From Pseudomonadota bacterium (lineage in GTDB: Bacteria; Pseudomonadota; Alphaproteobacteria; GCA-2731375): DNA of 64,000 bases. Positions 18,034 through 27,649 of this stretch are shown here, in pieces (the first letter of the stretch is position 1; every line of letters begins with the position of its first letter). The position numbers and the translations under genes are program-made. Below the pieces are notes generated by a model, which was given only the letters and a program-made list of their open reading frames with translations, was not told the DNA's origin and did not search any database. The stretch spans positions 1 to 64,000 of the forward strand of contig JAQBYC010000005.1 of NCBI GenBank assembly GCA_027623205.1, in the 5' to 3' direction.

Positions 18034-20321
18034 ACGATCTGAACCCAGAGCGCGGCCGCATTTCCCTCGATGACCTGTTGAAAGCCAACAAGGAACAGTT
18101 CGACAAGGTCTTTGCCACCCAGATGGATCAGAGCGGCCTGCTCGCCGTCAATCACCGTCCCACCACCGCCGCCGACCTGCAATCCGCCAGCCTGGCCAAT
18201 AGCGAAGCCCGAGGCGATGTCACGGCGCGGTTGAATGCCCGTTTCGGCAGCGGCTGGTCATCTGAAATCATCGAACACAGCAGCGAACGGGGCAGCGTCA
18301 CCGTGCTGTGCAAGCTGGTGGTCGACGGGGTTTCGAAAATGCAATTTGGCAGCGCCCGAATCAACGGCGATCCGGGCAAAGCCTTGCAGCGGGCATCGGA
18401 CAACGCCCTGGCGAAATGCGCCGCCATGCTGGCGGACGAGGCGCAGGCCGCGGGCGCCGCGGGCGCCCCTGCCGTCACGGAAGCGACGGCTGTTCAAGGG
18501 CGGCAACGCCCCGCCCTGGCGCAAGGCACCGCCGCGCCCCAGGCGGCGGCGGCCGGCAAGCTGGACATCGTTACCCTGGATTTGATTGAGAACGCCCTGC
18601 GCAACGCCCGCCACGAAATGGATGCGGTGCTGTTCCGGTCCGCCATGTCGCCGGTCATCCGCGAACAGCACGACGAATACCCCATGATCACCGACCCCAA
18701 GGGACGGATGATTGTCGGCCAATTTGGCTCCTACGTGCCCGAGATGTTGAAGACACAGAATTTTGATCTGGAACCGGGCGACGTCATTCTGCAAAGCGAC
18801 CCGTTCAAATGCGGCGGCGCCATCAGCCATATCAATGACTGGATGGTTCTGGTCCCGGTGTTCTTCGACGGCGCGCTGGTGGGCTTTACTTCCATGTTCG
18901 GTCATATGATGGATGTGGGCGGCCCGGTGCCCGGCTCCATGCCCACCGCCGCGACCTCGATTTTTGGCGAAGGTTTGCGCATTCCACCGATCAAGCTCTA
19001 CGAAGCCGGCGTGCGGAACAAGGCGGCGCTCGACCTGATCATGAACAATACCCGCACGCCGGAAATGAACTACTCCGACCTGATGGCAATTCTCGCAGGT
19101 TGCCGGGCCGGCGAAAAGCGGGTGATCGAACTGTGCGAACGCTTTGGCCCGGAGATCTATGCGCAGGCCTGCGATGCGCTGCTGGAACGCACCGAACGGG
19201 CCATGCGGAAACTGATCGTGCGGAACCTGCCGACCGAGCCACAATCGTTCGAGGATTATGTGGACGATGACGGCTGCGGCAACGGCCCCTTCAAGATGAA
19301 ACTGACGGTCTGGCGCGAAGGGGAACATGCCTATTTTGACTGGACTGGCACCGCCCCCCAGGCGCCGGGACCGATCAATTTCTATCTGCATGACGGCATG
19401 TTCAAAATGTTCATTGGGGTCTACATGATCATGGTGTTTGATCCGCAGATCCTGTTCAACGACGGCTTTTATGATCTGATCCACGTCACCCTGCCCAAGG
19501 GGTCGCTGGTGCATCCCAATTTCCCCGCGCCCCTGGGTTGCCGCACCCATGCCCTGTCCCGCCAGTTTGACGTGCTGGGCGGCGCCCTTAGCCATAACGC
19601 GCCGGACATGGCGACCGCCGCCGGTTACGGCTCCAGCCCGCATTTCCTTTATTCGGGCACGGACAAGGACGGGCGAAGCTTTCAATTGATGGAAATTTTG
19701 TACGGGGGCATTCCCGGCCGTCCCATCGGCGACGGCATGGACGGCCATTCCTGGTGGCCATTGTTCGAGAATATCCCTACCGAATACCTGGAGACCTATT
19801 ATCCCATGGTGATCGACGCCTATGGCTCCATCAAGGATACCGGCGGGGCCGGTTTGCACCGGGGCGGTAATGGCATTGAAAAAATTTACCAGTTGCTGGT
19901 TGATGGCGATGTCTCGATCCACGATGACCGCCATTTAAGCCAACCCTGGGGCATATTGGGCGGCAAACCCGGCGCTGTATCGGAAAAATGGCTGATCCGG
20001 AAAGACGGTGAAAAATCGCCGTTACCGTCGAAAATCGACAATGTACGGGTTCACCCGGGTGACCGGATCGTCTTTTGCACCGCCGGGGGCGGCGGTTGGG
20101 GCGACCCCCTGGAACGCGACCCGACGTGGGTGCGCAACGACGTGGCGCGCCGGCTGCTCAGCCTGGAAAAGGCCCGCGGCGACTATGGCGTGGTACTGGA
20201 CGGGGCCGCATTGACCGTCAGCCGCCGAGCCAGCCAGGAACTGCGCGATAACATGAGACGAAACCGCAAATCTTTGCCATTGTTTGATTTTGGCGAACGG
20301 CGAAGCAACAGATCGAACTAG
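18030..20321 (+). CDS. hyuB: hydantoinase/oxoprolinase subunit B with unusual ~178-aa N-terminal extension
   Basis: HyuB core from KLDIVTLDLIENALRNARHEMDAVLFRSAMSPVIREQHDEYPMI to GGGGWGDPLERDP. ATGA overlap with hyuA fixes the start. Confidence 0.93.
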   Translation: MNDLNPERGRISLDDLLKANKEQFDKVFATQMDQSGLLAVNHRPTTAADLQSASLANSEARGDVTARLNARFGSGWSSEIIEHSSERGSVTVLCKLVVDGVSKMQFGSARINGDPGKALQRASDNALAKCAAMLADEAQAAGAAGAPAVTEATAVQGRQRPALAQGTAAPQAAAAGKLDIVTLDLIENALRNARHEMDAVLFRSAMSPVIREQHDEYPMITDPKGRMIVGQFGSYVPEMLKTQNFDLEPGDVILQSDPFKCGGAISHINDWMVLVPVFFDGALVGFTSMFGHMMDVGGPVPGSMPTAATSIFGEGLRIPPIKLYEAGVRNKAALDLIMNNTRTPEMNYSDLMAILAGCRAGEKRVIELCERFGPEIYAQACDALLERTERAMRKLIVRNLPTEPQSFEDYVDDDGCGNGPFKMKLTVWREGEHAYFDWTGTAPQAPGPINFYLHDGMFKMFIGVYMIMVFDPQILFNDGFYDLIHVTLPKGSLVHPNFPAPLGCRTHALSRQFDVLGGALSHNAPDMATAAGYGSSPHFLYSGTDKDGRSFQLMEILYGGIPGRPIGDGMDGHSWWPLFENIPTEYLETYYPMVIDAYGSIKDTGGAGLHRGGNGIEKIYQLLVDGDVSIHDDRHLSQPWGILGGKPGAVSEKWLIRKDGEKSPLPSKIDNVRVHPGDRIVFCTAGGGGWGDPLERDPTWVRNDVARRLLSLEKARGDYGVVLDGAALTVSRRASQELRDNMRRNRKSLPLFDFGERRSNRSN

Positions 20322-20373
20322 CCGGAAACCGATTAACTGAAGATACGAATAAGAAAACAAGGGTGCCTGCACG

Positions 20374-23190
20374 ATGTATGAAGTTGGAATTGCGTTGTTC
20401 ATTACGGCCATCGTCGTCCTCGCGATCCTGTATATTATTTCCATCTGGATTTATAAGCGGGCGCCGTCGAATATGTGCTTTATCCGCACGGGCTTTGGCG
20501 GCACCAGGGTCTGTTTGGGCCAGGGCGCCTTGGTCCTGCCGGTTTTTCATGAAGTATCGTGGGTCTCGCTTGAAACCCTGAAGCTGATCATTTCCCGGTC
20601 ACGGGATCAGGCGATCCTGACCTCGGACAATATTCGCATCGACGCGGTGGTCGAACTGTACACCCACGTTGGCCATACGGAAGACGCGGTGTTGACCGCT
20701 TCACGCAGCCTGGGCGAAAAGACCTTTGATTCCGACAAGGTACGCAATCTGTTGGAAGCCAAAGTCGTCGGCGCCCTGCGCAGCTTTGCCGCGACCAAGA
20801 CCTTGAAGGAACTGCATCAAAACCGTGACGCCTTTTCCACCGACATCCGCAACGGTGTCACCGAAAGCTTCACCGCCAACGGGCTGGTCCTGGAGGAAGT
20901 CTCGATCGTCACCCTGGAACAGTCAGGCAAGGAATTCTTCCGCACCGACAACGTGTTTGATGCCGAGGGTTTGAAGGTGATTACCGAGATTACCTCGGAG
21001 GCGCGGCGCAAGGTGCATGACACGGAAAAACGCACCACGGTGTCGATCCGCCAGAAGGATCTGGATACCCAGTTGGAACTGTTGGAGATCGAGCGGCACG
21101 AAGCCGTGGCCCGGGCCAATCAGGACAAGGAAATCGCCAACGAACAGGCCAAACAACTGGGTGAAAAGCAGATCTATGTGCTGGATCAGCGCATGGCGGT
21201 CGAGCAAAAGGAAATCGACAACGAAAAATCCCTGGAACGCATCCGTACCGATCGGGATCTGGCGGTAACGGAGGAAGCCAAGCGCCGTGAAATCGCCGAA
21301 ATTCAAAAAGAACTCGCCCTGGAGACGGAGCGCCGAGACCGGGAAATCAATTTGATCGCCAAGGCGCGGGAAGAGGAATTGGCCAACATCAGCCGCAACC
21401 TGACCTTGGAATTGGCCGAACGGGATCGCCAGATCGAGCTGGTTGGCAAGGCCAAGGATACCGAGCTGGCGGAAATCGACCGTGTCCTATCGCGGGAGCG
21501 GGCCGAAAAGCAGCGGGAAATCGAACTATCCCAAAAGGAGAGAGAGCGTCAACAGTCAGAGATCGCGCGCATCACCGCCGTCATGGCGGACGAGGAAGCG
21601 GCCCGTGATGCCCGCCACAACGCAGCCGAAGAGGCCGCCCTGTCGGTGCGCAAACGGGCGCTGCAAACCCGATTGGAAATGCTGGAACTGGACAAACAGG
21701 ACAGCTTTGCCGCCGCCCGGCAGGAACAGGAAGTGGCCAACGAGAAGGCCCGTGTCCTGAGCGAGCAGCAACGTTTCATTCTGGATCGCCGCTGGGAGGT
21801 GGAGCAGGAAGAAATCACCAAGGCCGAGGCATTGGAAAAAGCCCGCCTACAAAAGGACACGGCCGTTATCGAGGAGAGCAAAGCGAAGCAAACCGCGGAG
21901 ATCATGCGTTCCTTGTCACGCGAATCCGCGGAACGGGACCGCGAGATTGCTTTGGTCGGCAAGACGCAGGAATTGGAGCGGGCGGAAATCCGCCGCACCC
22001 TGGCCCGGGAACAGGAAGAACGGGACCGCGAGATTGCCATGGTCGCAAAAGCCAAGGAACTGGAACAGGTGGAGGTCCAGAAAAATCTGGCGATAGAGTT
22101 GGAGATGCGCCAGCGAGACATCGCCCTGATCGAGAAGGACAAGGAACGCGAGGCTGCGGACATCCGCCGTTTCCTGGCCCGTGAGATGGAGGAACGCAAC
22201 CGCGAAATCGCCCTGGTGGAGAAGACCAAGGAACTGGAGTCCGCGGAGGTGCAGCGCCTGACCACGACGGCGGAAAAGGAAAGCGCCCAACACCGGGTCG
22301 AATCCGTCCGCTTGCTGGCGGATGCCGAACGCGCCAAGGAAATCGAGCAGATCAATGCGGAAATGCTGGCGGAAATCCGCCGTATCGACGAGGAAAGCAA
22401 AGCGGCCATCACCCGCATGCATATGATTACCCAATCGGAAGCGCGGAAACTGTCGGCGGAACAGGAATCGGATGCCACCATGATCCGCGCCCGCGCGTCG
22501 GCCGAGGCCCAGAAGATTTCCGCCGAAGGCATCGAGCGGGAGGCGGGTGCGAAAGGCCGGGCGGAAATGGAGATCGAGGCCCTGCGCGTCATCAATACCC
22601 AGCGTATGTTGGAGGCGGAGGCCAGCGGCATGGAAGCCAAGGCGGATGCCCTGAAAAAATACAACGACGCCGCCACCTTCCTGGAACTGGCGAAGCTGTC
22701 TATCGAGGCCGACCGGGATGTCCATATCGATCAGGCCCGCGCCATGGGCAATGCCCTGGAAGGGGCGCAGATCCGCATGTATGGCGGCGGCGACGGCACG
22801 GTCGACACCATTCGCGGTCTGTTTACACAGGGCTTTGGCGTGGGCGAGGTACTGGAAGGCTTTGCCCAATCCATGCCCGACGGCCTGCGCCAGAAGTTTA
22901 CCGCCAACGGCCTGCGTGGCCTGTTCGGCCGCCCCTACGGACAGGGCGGCCTGCGGCAGGCGGCGGCGCATCTTTCGGCCTTGGTCGATACCACCTTGAG
23001 CACGAAGAAGGCCCGCGAAGCCAATTTCCCCGAGGCGCTGGAGAAACTCATCAAGGCGGCCGGCGACGACGAGACCATGGCCCAGACCCTGGCCATGCTG
23101 AAGGAGCTGAATAGCCAGGGTGCATTCGACAAGGTGTCTTTCGACAACGTCTGGAATATCATGCAGGCCGTGGCGAAGACGGCAGACTAG
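20374..23190 (+). CDS. flotillin/SPFH-family protein with very long repetitive coiled coil (938 aa)
   Basis: N-terminal TM, SPFH/Band 7 region (CFIRTGFGGTRVCLGQGALVLPVFHEVSWVSLETLKLIISRSRDQAILTSDNIRIDAVVELYTHVG), long E/R/K/A-rich repeats, flotillin-like C-terminus (AEAQKISAEGIEREAGAKGRAEMEIEALRVINTQRMLEAEASGMEAKADALKKYNDAATFLEL). Confidence 0.9.
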   Translation: MYEVGIALFITAIVVLAILYIISIWIYKRAPSNMCFIRTGFGGTRVCLGQGALVLPVFHEVSWVSLETLKLIISRSRDQAILTSDNIRIDAVVELYTHVGHTEDAVLTASRSLGEKTFDSDKVRNLLEAKVVGALRSFAATKTLKELHQNRDAFSTDIRNGVTESFTANGLVLEEVSIVTLEQSGKEFFRTDNVFDAEGLKVITEITSEARRKVHDTEKRTTVSIRQKDLDTQLELLEIERHEAVARANQDKEIANEQAKQLGEKQIYVLDQRMAVEQKEIDNEKSLERIRTDRDLAVTEEAKRREIAEIQKELALETERRDREINLIAKAREEELANISRNLTLELAERDRQIELVGKAKDTELAEIDRVLSRERAEKQREIELSQKERERQQSEIARITAVMADEEAARDARHNAAEEAALSVRKRALQTRLEMLELDKQDSFAAARQEQEVANEKARVLSEQQRFILDRRWEVEQEEITKAEALEKARLQKDTAVIEESKAKQTAEIMRSLSRESAERDREIALVGKTQELERAEIRRTLAREQEERDREIAMVAKAKELEQVEVQKNLAIELEMRQRDIALIEKDKEREAADIRRFLAREMEERNREIALVEKTKELESAEVQRLTTTAEKESAQHRVESVRLLADAERAKEIEQINAEMLAEIRRIDEESKAAITRMHMITQSEARKLSAEQESDATMIRARASAEAQKISAEGIEREAGAKGRAEMEIEALRVINTQRMLEAEASGMEAKADALKKYNDAATFLELAKLSIEADRDVHIDQARAMGNALEGAQIRMYGGGDGTVDTIRGLFTQGFGVGEVLEGFAQSMPDGLRQKFTANGLRGLFGRPYGQGGLRQAAAHLSALVDTTLSTKKAREANFPEALEKLIKAAGDDETMAQTLAMLKELNSQGAFDKVSFDNVWNIMQAVAKTAD
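21061..22281 (+). repeat. internal repeats in the flotillin gene: 600-bp offset duplication containing 87-bp (29-aa) tandem units
   Basis: QLELLEIERHEAVARANQDKEIANEQAK...QIYVLDQRMAVEQKEI (from 21061) aligns with RLEMLELDKQDSFAAARQEQEVANEKAR...QRFILDRRWEVEQEEI (from 21661). The RDREI-type units start at 21334 and 21934, also 600 bp apart. Confidence 0.88.
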
Positions 23191-23213
23191 GCCGCGGGCC
23201 ACCGGGCACGATC

Positions 23214-24323
23214 ATGGCCGAACTTGACGTCGTCCTAGAGCATGTGGACAAGACCTTCCCGGGCAATACCCGGGCTGTCATCGACTTCAACGCCGAGATC
23301 GAGCATGGCGAATTCGTCTCCATGCTAGGCCCGTCGGGCTGCGGCAAGACGACGCTGTTGCGGATGATCGGCGGCTTGGAGGAGGTTACCTCCGGCCGTA
23401 TCTTCATCTCCGGCAAGGATGTCACGGACCTGCCGCCGTCCCAGCGCGACACCTCGATGATGTTTCAAAGTTTCGCCTTGTTCCCCCACCGCACGGTTTT
23501 CCAGAATGTCGGGTTCAGCCTGAAGATGCAGGGGATCGACAAAAGCATCGCCGACCGGCGGGTGTGGGCAATGCTGGAAACCGTCGGCCTGGACCAATTA
23601 TCGTCGCGCCGGCCTTCCGATCTATCGGGCGGCCAGCAACAGCGCGTGGCCCTGGCCCGGGCCTTGATCAGCGAGCCTACGGTGTTGTTGCTGGACGAGC
23701 CCCTGGGCGCACTGGATTACAACCTGCGTCAGACCATGATGGTCGAACTGAAGAAGATCCAGCAGGACACCGGCATCACCTTCATCATGGTCACTCATTC
23801 CCAACAGGAAGCCATGTCAATGGCCGACAAGGTTATCGTGATGAGTGATGCAATGGTGCAGCAAATTGGCTCTTCCCGGGAAATTCACGAGAACCCGCGC
23901 AACCGCTTCGTCGCAGAGTTCATCGGCAACAACAATATTTTCAAGGGCGTCATCCGTTCTCGCAGCGGCTCCATGGTATTTATCGAAGCCGGCGAACAGC
24001 TTTATTATGTCCGCGTGCCCGAGCATATCCGCCAGGTCCCTATTGGCCAGGAAGCTCATTTTTCCGTACGCGCCGATCTGATGCATACGGGTGACAACCC
24101 TCAGATGGCCAACAAGATCATCGGCCGCTATTTGGCGACGGAATTCCTGGGCACGCTGGAAACGGACGTGTTCGAAGTGACGCCGGGCCATTTCATTCAT
24201 GTGGAACAGCATCGTCACCTGTCGGATACCACCTATAAGGTCGGCGAGCGTGAAACCCTGTGTTTCGCGGCCAATTCCGGCATGCTATTGGAAGAAACCC
24301 GGCGGCCCGATGATAGGGTCTAA
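23214..24323 (+). CDS. ABC transporter ATP-binding protein, spermidine/putrescine (PotA) type
   Basis: MLGPSGCGKTTLLRMIGGLE, LSGGQQQRVALARALISEPTVLLLDEPLGALD, C-terminal TOBE-like region. Confidence 0.95.
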   Translation: MAELDVVLEHVDKTFPGNTRAVIDFNAEIEHGEFVSMLGPSGCGKTTLLRMIGGLEEVTSGRIFISGKDVTDLPPSQRDTSMMFQSFALFPHRTVFQNVGFSLKMQGIDKSIADRRVWAMLETVGLDQLSSRRPSDLSGGQQQRVALARALISEPTVLLLDEPLGALDYNLRQTMMVELKKIQQDTGITFIMVTHSQQEAMSMADKVIVMSDAMVQQIGSSREIHENPRNRFVAEFIGNNNIFKGVIRSRSGSMVFIEAGEQLYYVRVPEHIRQVPIGQEAHFSVRADLMHTGDNPQMANKIIGRYLATEFLGTLETDVFEVTPGHFIHVEQHRHLSDTTYKVGERETLCFAANSGMLLEETRRPDDRV

Positions 24324-24340
24324 CGCATGGAGGCGAGTGG

Positions 24341-25621
24341 ATGGATAGAACCGCCGATGTCGTGGTAATCGGTGCCGGGATCGCCGGCACGGCCGCCGCC
24401 TATTATCTCGCCAAGGGCGGTGCAAAAGTGGTGGTCTGCGAAAAGGGCGAGATTGCCGGCGAGCAATCCAGCCGCAACTGGGGTTTTGTCCGCCAACAGG
24501 GCCGGGACCCGGCGGAAATCCCCCTGATGATGGAAGCCAATAAGATCTGGCGCGGCCTGGAACGCGAATTGAATGCCGATCTGGAATGGCTTGCGGCCGG
24601 CAACCTGGTGACCTTCGCGACAGAAGAAGAGCGTGCGGGTTGGGAAAACTGGCAGAAAACGGCAGCGCAATACGGGCTTTCATCCCGCATTCTGGGCCGG
24701 ACCGAGTTGGAAGCAATGGTCCCCGGCAATGCCTTCGACTGCCTGGGCGGCATCTTCACTGAAAGTGACGGCCAGGCGGAACCGGCCAAGGTTACCGCCG
24801 CCCTGGCCCGCGCCGCAGAGGGCCGGGGCGCTGAATTTTTCAGCCAATGCGCCGTCTATGAGGTGGAGACGACCGGGGGCGCCGTATCAGGCGTGATAAC
24901 CGAACGGGGCGCCATTCGGGCCCCAGTCGTGGTCTGCGCCGCCGGTGCCTGGTCGAGCCGGATGCTGCGCACCCTTGGCTTGAGATTGCCACAGATGTGG
25001 GTGAAGGGCTCGGTAGCGCGCACCACGCCGGGTCCGATCATATCGCATACCGCAACCTGGACCGGCGTCGCCTTTCGCCAACGGCGGGACGGCACTTTCA
25101 ACATCGCCACCCGCTCCGCCGATCACGACCTGACCATCGATAGCCTGTTGAACATGCCGGCCTTCCTGGGCAGTTTCGCCCGCAACAAGCGGGCCATCAA
25201 GCTGCACCTGAACCGCCTGTCCCTCGAATTGATCGCGGGCAGTTTCTCCACAGCCGCGCTGGGCCGTGAATTGACCAGCCACCGTATCCTGGATCCAGCG
25301 CCAAATCATCGGGTACTGCGGCGGACCTTGGCTGAACTGCACCGCCTATTGCCAGCCACGGCGGCAGTTGAGATTGACCGAAGTTGGGCCGGTTATATCG
25401 ACATGACCCCGGATATGTTGCCCGCGATTGATGCCGTCAGCCAGCCATCCGGCCTGATCATGGCCACCGGCTTCTCGGGTCACGGCTTTGGCATGGGGCC
25501 GATCGTGGGCCGTCTGGTCGCCGAACTGATCCAACGCGGCAAACCCTCCCTGGACCTCGGCGCGTTTCGTTTTGGCCGCTTCCACGACGGCACGAAACTG
25601 AAACCCCACAGCGTAGTGTGA
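24341..25621 (+). CDS. FAD-dependent oxidoreductase (DadA/DAO-like)
   Basis: DVVVIGAGIAGTAAAYYLAKGGAKVVVCEKGEIAGEQSSRNWGFVRQQGR; C-terminal ATGFSGHGFGMGPIVGRLVAELI. Confidence 0.94.
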   Translation: MDRTADVVVIGAGIAGTAAAYYLAKGGAKVVVCEKGEIAGEQSSRNWGFVRQQGRDPAEIPLMMEANKIWRGLERELNADLEWLAAGNLVTFATEEERAGWENWQKTAAQYGLSSRILGRTELEAMVPGNAFDCLGGIFTESDGQAEPAKVTAALARAAEGRGAEFFSQCAVYEVETTGGAVSGVITERGAIRAPVVVCAAGAWSSRMLRTLGLRLPQMWVKGSVARTTPGPIISHTATWTGVAFRQRRDGTFNIATRSADHDLTIDSLLNMPAFLGSFARNKRAIKLHLNRLSLELIAGSFSTAALGRELTSHRILDPAPNHRVLRRTLAELHRLLPATAAVEIDRSWAGYIDMTPDMLPAIDAVSQPSGLIMATGFSGHGFGMGPIVGRLVAELIQRGKPSLDLGAFRFGRFHDGTKLKPHSVV

Positions 25622-25634
25622 CAGGGGCAGGACG

Positions 25635-26468
25635 ATGGGCAAGCAGACAGAGACCATGGAAACAGTCCTGATCACCGGCGCCGCGGGTGGCATCGGCACG
25701 CGCCTGCGTCAATTACTGAAAGGCGTCTATCCGCGATTACTTCTCAGCGACCGGGAGAGGCCCGCCGACTTGGCGGCCAACGAGGAATTCATCCCTGCCG
25801 AGCTTGCCGACATGGCGCAGATGGAAAATCTGCTGCAAGGCGTCGATGGCGTTATCCATCTGGGCGGGCGTGCCATGGAGGATGAATGGGCGGTCATCCA
25901 TCAGGCCAACATTCTAGGTTGCCACAATTTATTCGAAGCCGCGCGCCTGAATGGCACCCGCCGGGTGGTCTTCGCCTCGTCAAACCACGCCATCGGGTTC
26001 TATCCACGCCATCGCCGCATTACCGTTGACGAAAAGGTCCGCCCCGATAGCCGCTATGGCGTTTCCAAGGCCTTTGGCGAGGCCCTTGGCGCCTTCTATG
26101 CGGAGAAGTTCGGTTTGGGCGTTCTGGCTATCCGGATCGGCAATGTCGACGACTATCCGGTCGACGAACGGCGCCTGTCAATCTGGATCAGTCCGCGCGA
26201 TCTGGTGCAATTGATCCGCATTGGCCTCGAGCACCCCGGCCTACGCCATGAAATCGTCTGGGGGGCATCCGACAACGCGCGCGGTTGGTGGGATAACGAA
26301 CCGGCATACCGGCTTGGCTATCGCCCGGATGATCATGCCGAAGAGCATGCCGCACGGGCCCTGGCCGCCCAGGCCGGCCGGCCCGGCGATCCGGTTGGCG
26401 ACCATTTCCAGGGCGGTGAGTTCTGCAGCATGGAATTCTCCGGGCCGATGCCCGACGGGAAGGCATGA
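25635..26468 (+). CDS. NAD-dependent epimerase/dehydratase (uronate dehydrogenase-like)
   Basis: VLITGAAGGIGTRLRQLLKG, VVFASSNHAIGFYPRHRRI, SRYGVSKAFGEALGAFYAEKFGLGVLAIRIGN. Confidence 0.92.
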   Translation: MGKQTETMETVLITGAAGGIGTRLRQLLKGVYPRLLLSDRERPADLAANEEFIPAELADMAQMENLLQGVDGVIHLGGRAMEDEWAVIHQANILGCHNLFEAARLNGTRRVVFASSNHAIGFYPRHRRITVDEKVRPDSRYGVSKAFGEALGAFYAEKFGLGVLAIRIGNVDDYPVDERRLSIWISPRDLVQLIRIGLEHPGLRHEIVWGASDNARGWWDNEPAYRLGYRPDDHAEEHAARALAAQAGRPGDPVGDHFQGGEFCSMEFSGPMPDGKA

Positions 26469-27649
26469 CCGTGGCGACAATCGAAGCGGTTGATTTCTTT
26501 TACCTGCGCATGCCGGAGGTCGAAGCGATTGCCGACAACAGCCAGGATTCCCTGCTGGTTCGGGTTGCCAGCGGCAACGACGTGGGGTGGGGTGAATGCG
26601 ACGCCGCGCCCCTGGTCTCCATCGCCTCCTTCATCGCGCCCATGTCCCATGGGATCTGCCGGCCGGTTCAGGATTCCGTCCTGGGCCAACTCCTGGACAG
26701 CCCCGCGGACATTGCCCGCATCAACAAACTTGTGCGGGCCAACGGCCTCGATCTGTTGCAGACCTCGCATACCCTGGCAGGCATCGATATGGCCATGTGG
26801 GATCTGTTGGGCCGGCGCCGGGGCGAACCGGTCTGGCGCCTGCTTGGCCATGAGCAAAGCCATGGCAAGACCCCGTATGCATCGCAGCTATTCGGTGATG
26901 ATCCGGCGGAAACCCTGGCCAAGGGCAAGGCGCAACGGGACCGGGGCTTTCGCGCCGTAAAGTTCGGCTGGGGACCTTACGGACAGGGCGATGCACGAAG
27001 CGATAGGGAACATATTGCCGCCGCCCGCGAAGGCCTGGGTGAAGAGGGGATACTACTGGTCGATGCCGGCACGGTCTGGGTTGATGACCTGGAGGCCGCC
27101 AGCGCCCGCCTCGAGGCCCTCAAGACCCACCGGGCAACCTGGCTGGAAGAACCATTCATCTCCCCTGCCCTGGCCGCCTATCGCCAGTTGGCTGAATTGG
27201 CCGCGCCCTTGCGTTTGGCGGGCGGCGAAGGCGCCCATAATTTCCATATGGCGCAACAGATGATCGATTATGCCGGTATCGGTTATGTGCAGATCGACGC
27301 CGGGCGCATGGGTATCACCGATGCCAAGTCGGTTGCCGACTACGCCGCCCAGCGTGATGTCCGCTTCGTCAATCATACTTTTAATTCGCACCTCGCGCTC
27401 AGCGCCTCGTTGCAACCCTTCGCCGGACACGAAAAGGATGACATCTGCGAGTACCCGGTGGAAGCCAGGCCCCTGGCCCGCGAAATCACCCAAAGCATGA
27501 TTGAACGCGACGCCAATGGCCTGATCCGCGCGCCTGACGCCCCCGGTCTGGGTCTGGAAATTGATACCGCCGCCATGGCCCGCTATCTGGTCCAGGTCGA
27601 GATCAAGATCGATGGCGAAATGCTTTATACCACGCCCGCGTTACCGTGA
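26465..27649 (+). CDS. mandelate racemase / muconate lactonizing enzyme family (enolase superfamily)
   Basis: GIDMAMWDLLGRRRGEPVWRLLG, FRAVKFGWGPYG, LLVDAGTVW, WLEEPF, LAGGEGAHNF, VQIDAGRMGITDAKSVADYA. Confidence 0.93.
   Translation: MTVATIEAVDFFYLRMPEVEAIADNSQDSLLVRVASGNDVGWGECDAAPLVSIASFIAPMSHGICRPVQDSVLGQLLDSPADIARINKLVRANGLDLLQTSHTLAGIDMAMWDLLGRRRGEPVWRLLGHEQSHGKTPYASQLFGDDPAETLAKGKAQRDRGFRAVKFGWGPYGQGDARSDREHIAAAREGLGEEGILLVDAGTVWVDDLEAASARLEALKTHRATWLEEPFISPALAAYRQLAELAAPLRLAGGEGAHNFHMAQQMIDYAGIGYVQIDAGRMGITDAKSVADYAAQRDVRFVNHTFNSHLALSASLQPFAGHEKDDICEYPVEARPLAREITQSMIERDANGLIRAPDAPGLGLEIDTAAMARYLVQVEIKIDGEMLYTTPALP

Noticed and set aside
21549-22676. Ser-rich minus-strand ORF inside the flotillin gene
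   Set aside because: Explained as the antisense of repetitive E/R/K-rich coiled-coil codons.
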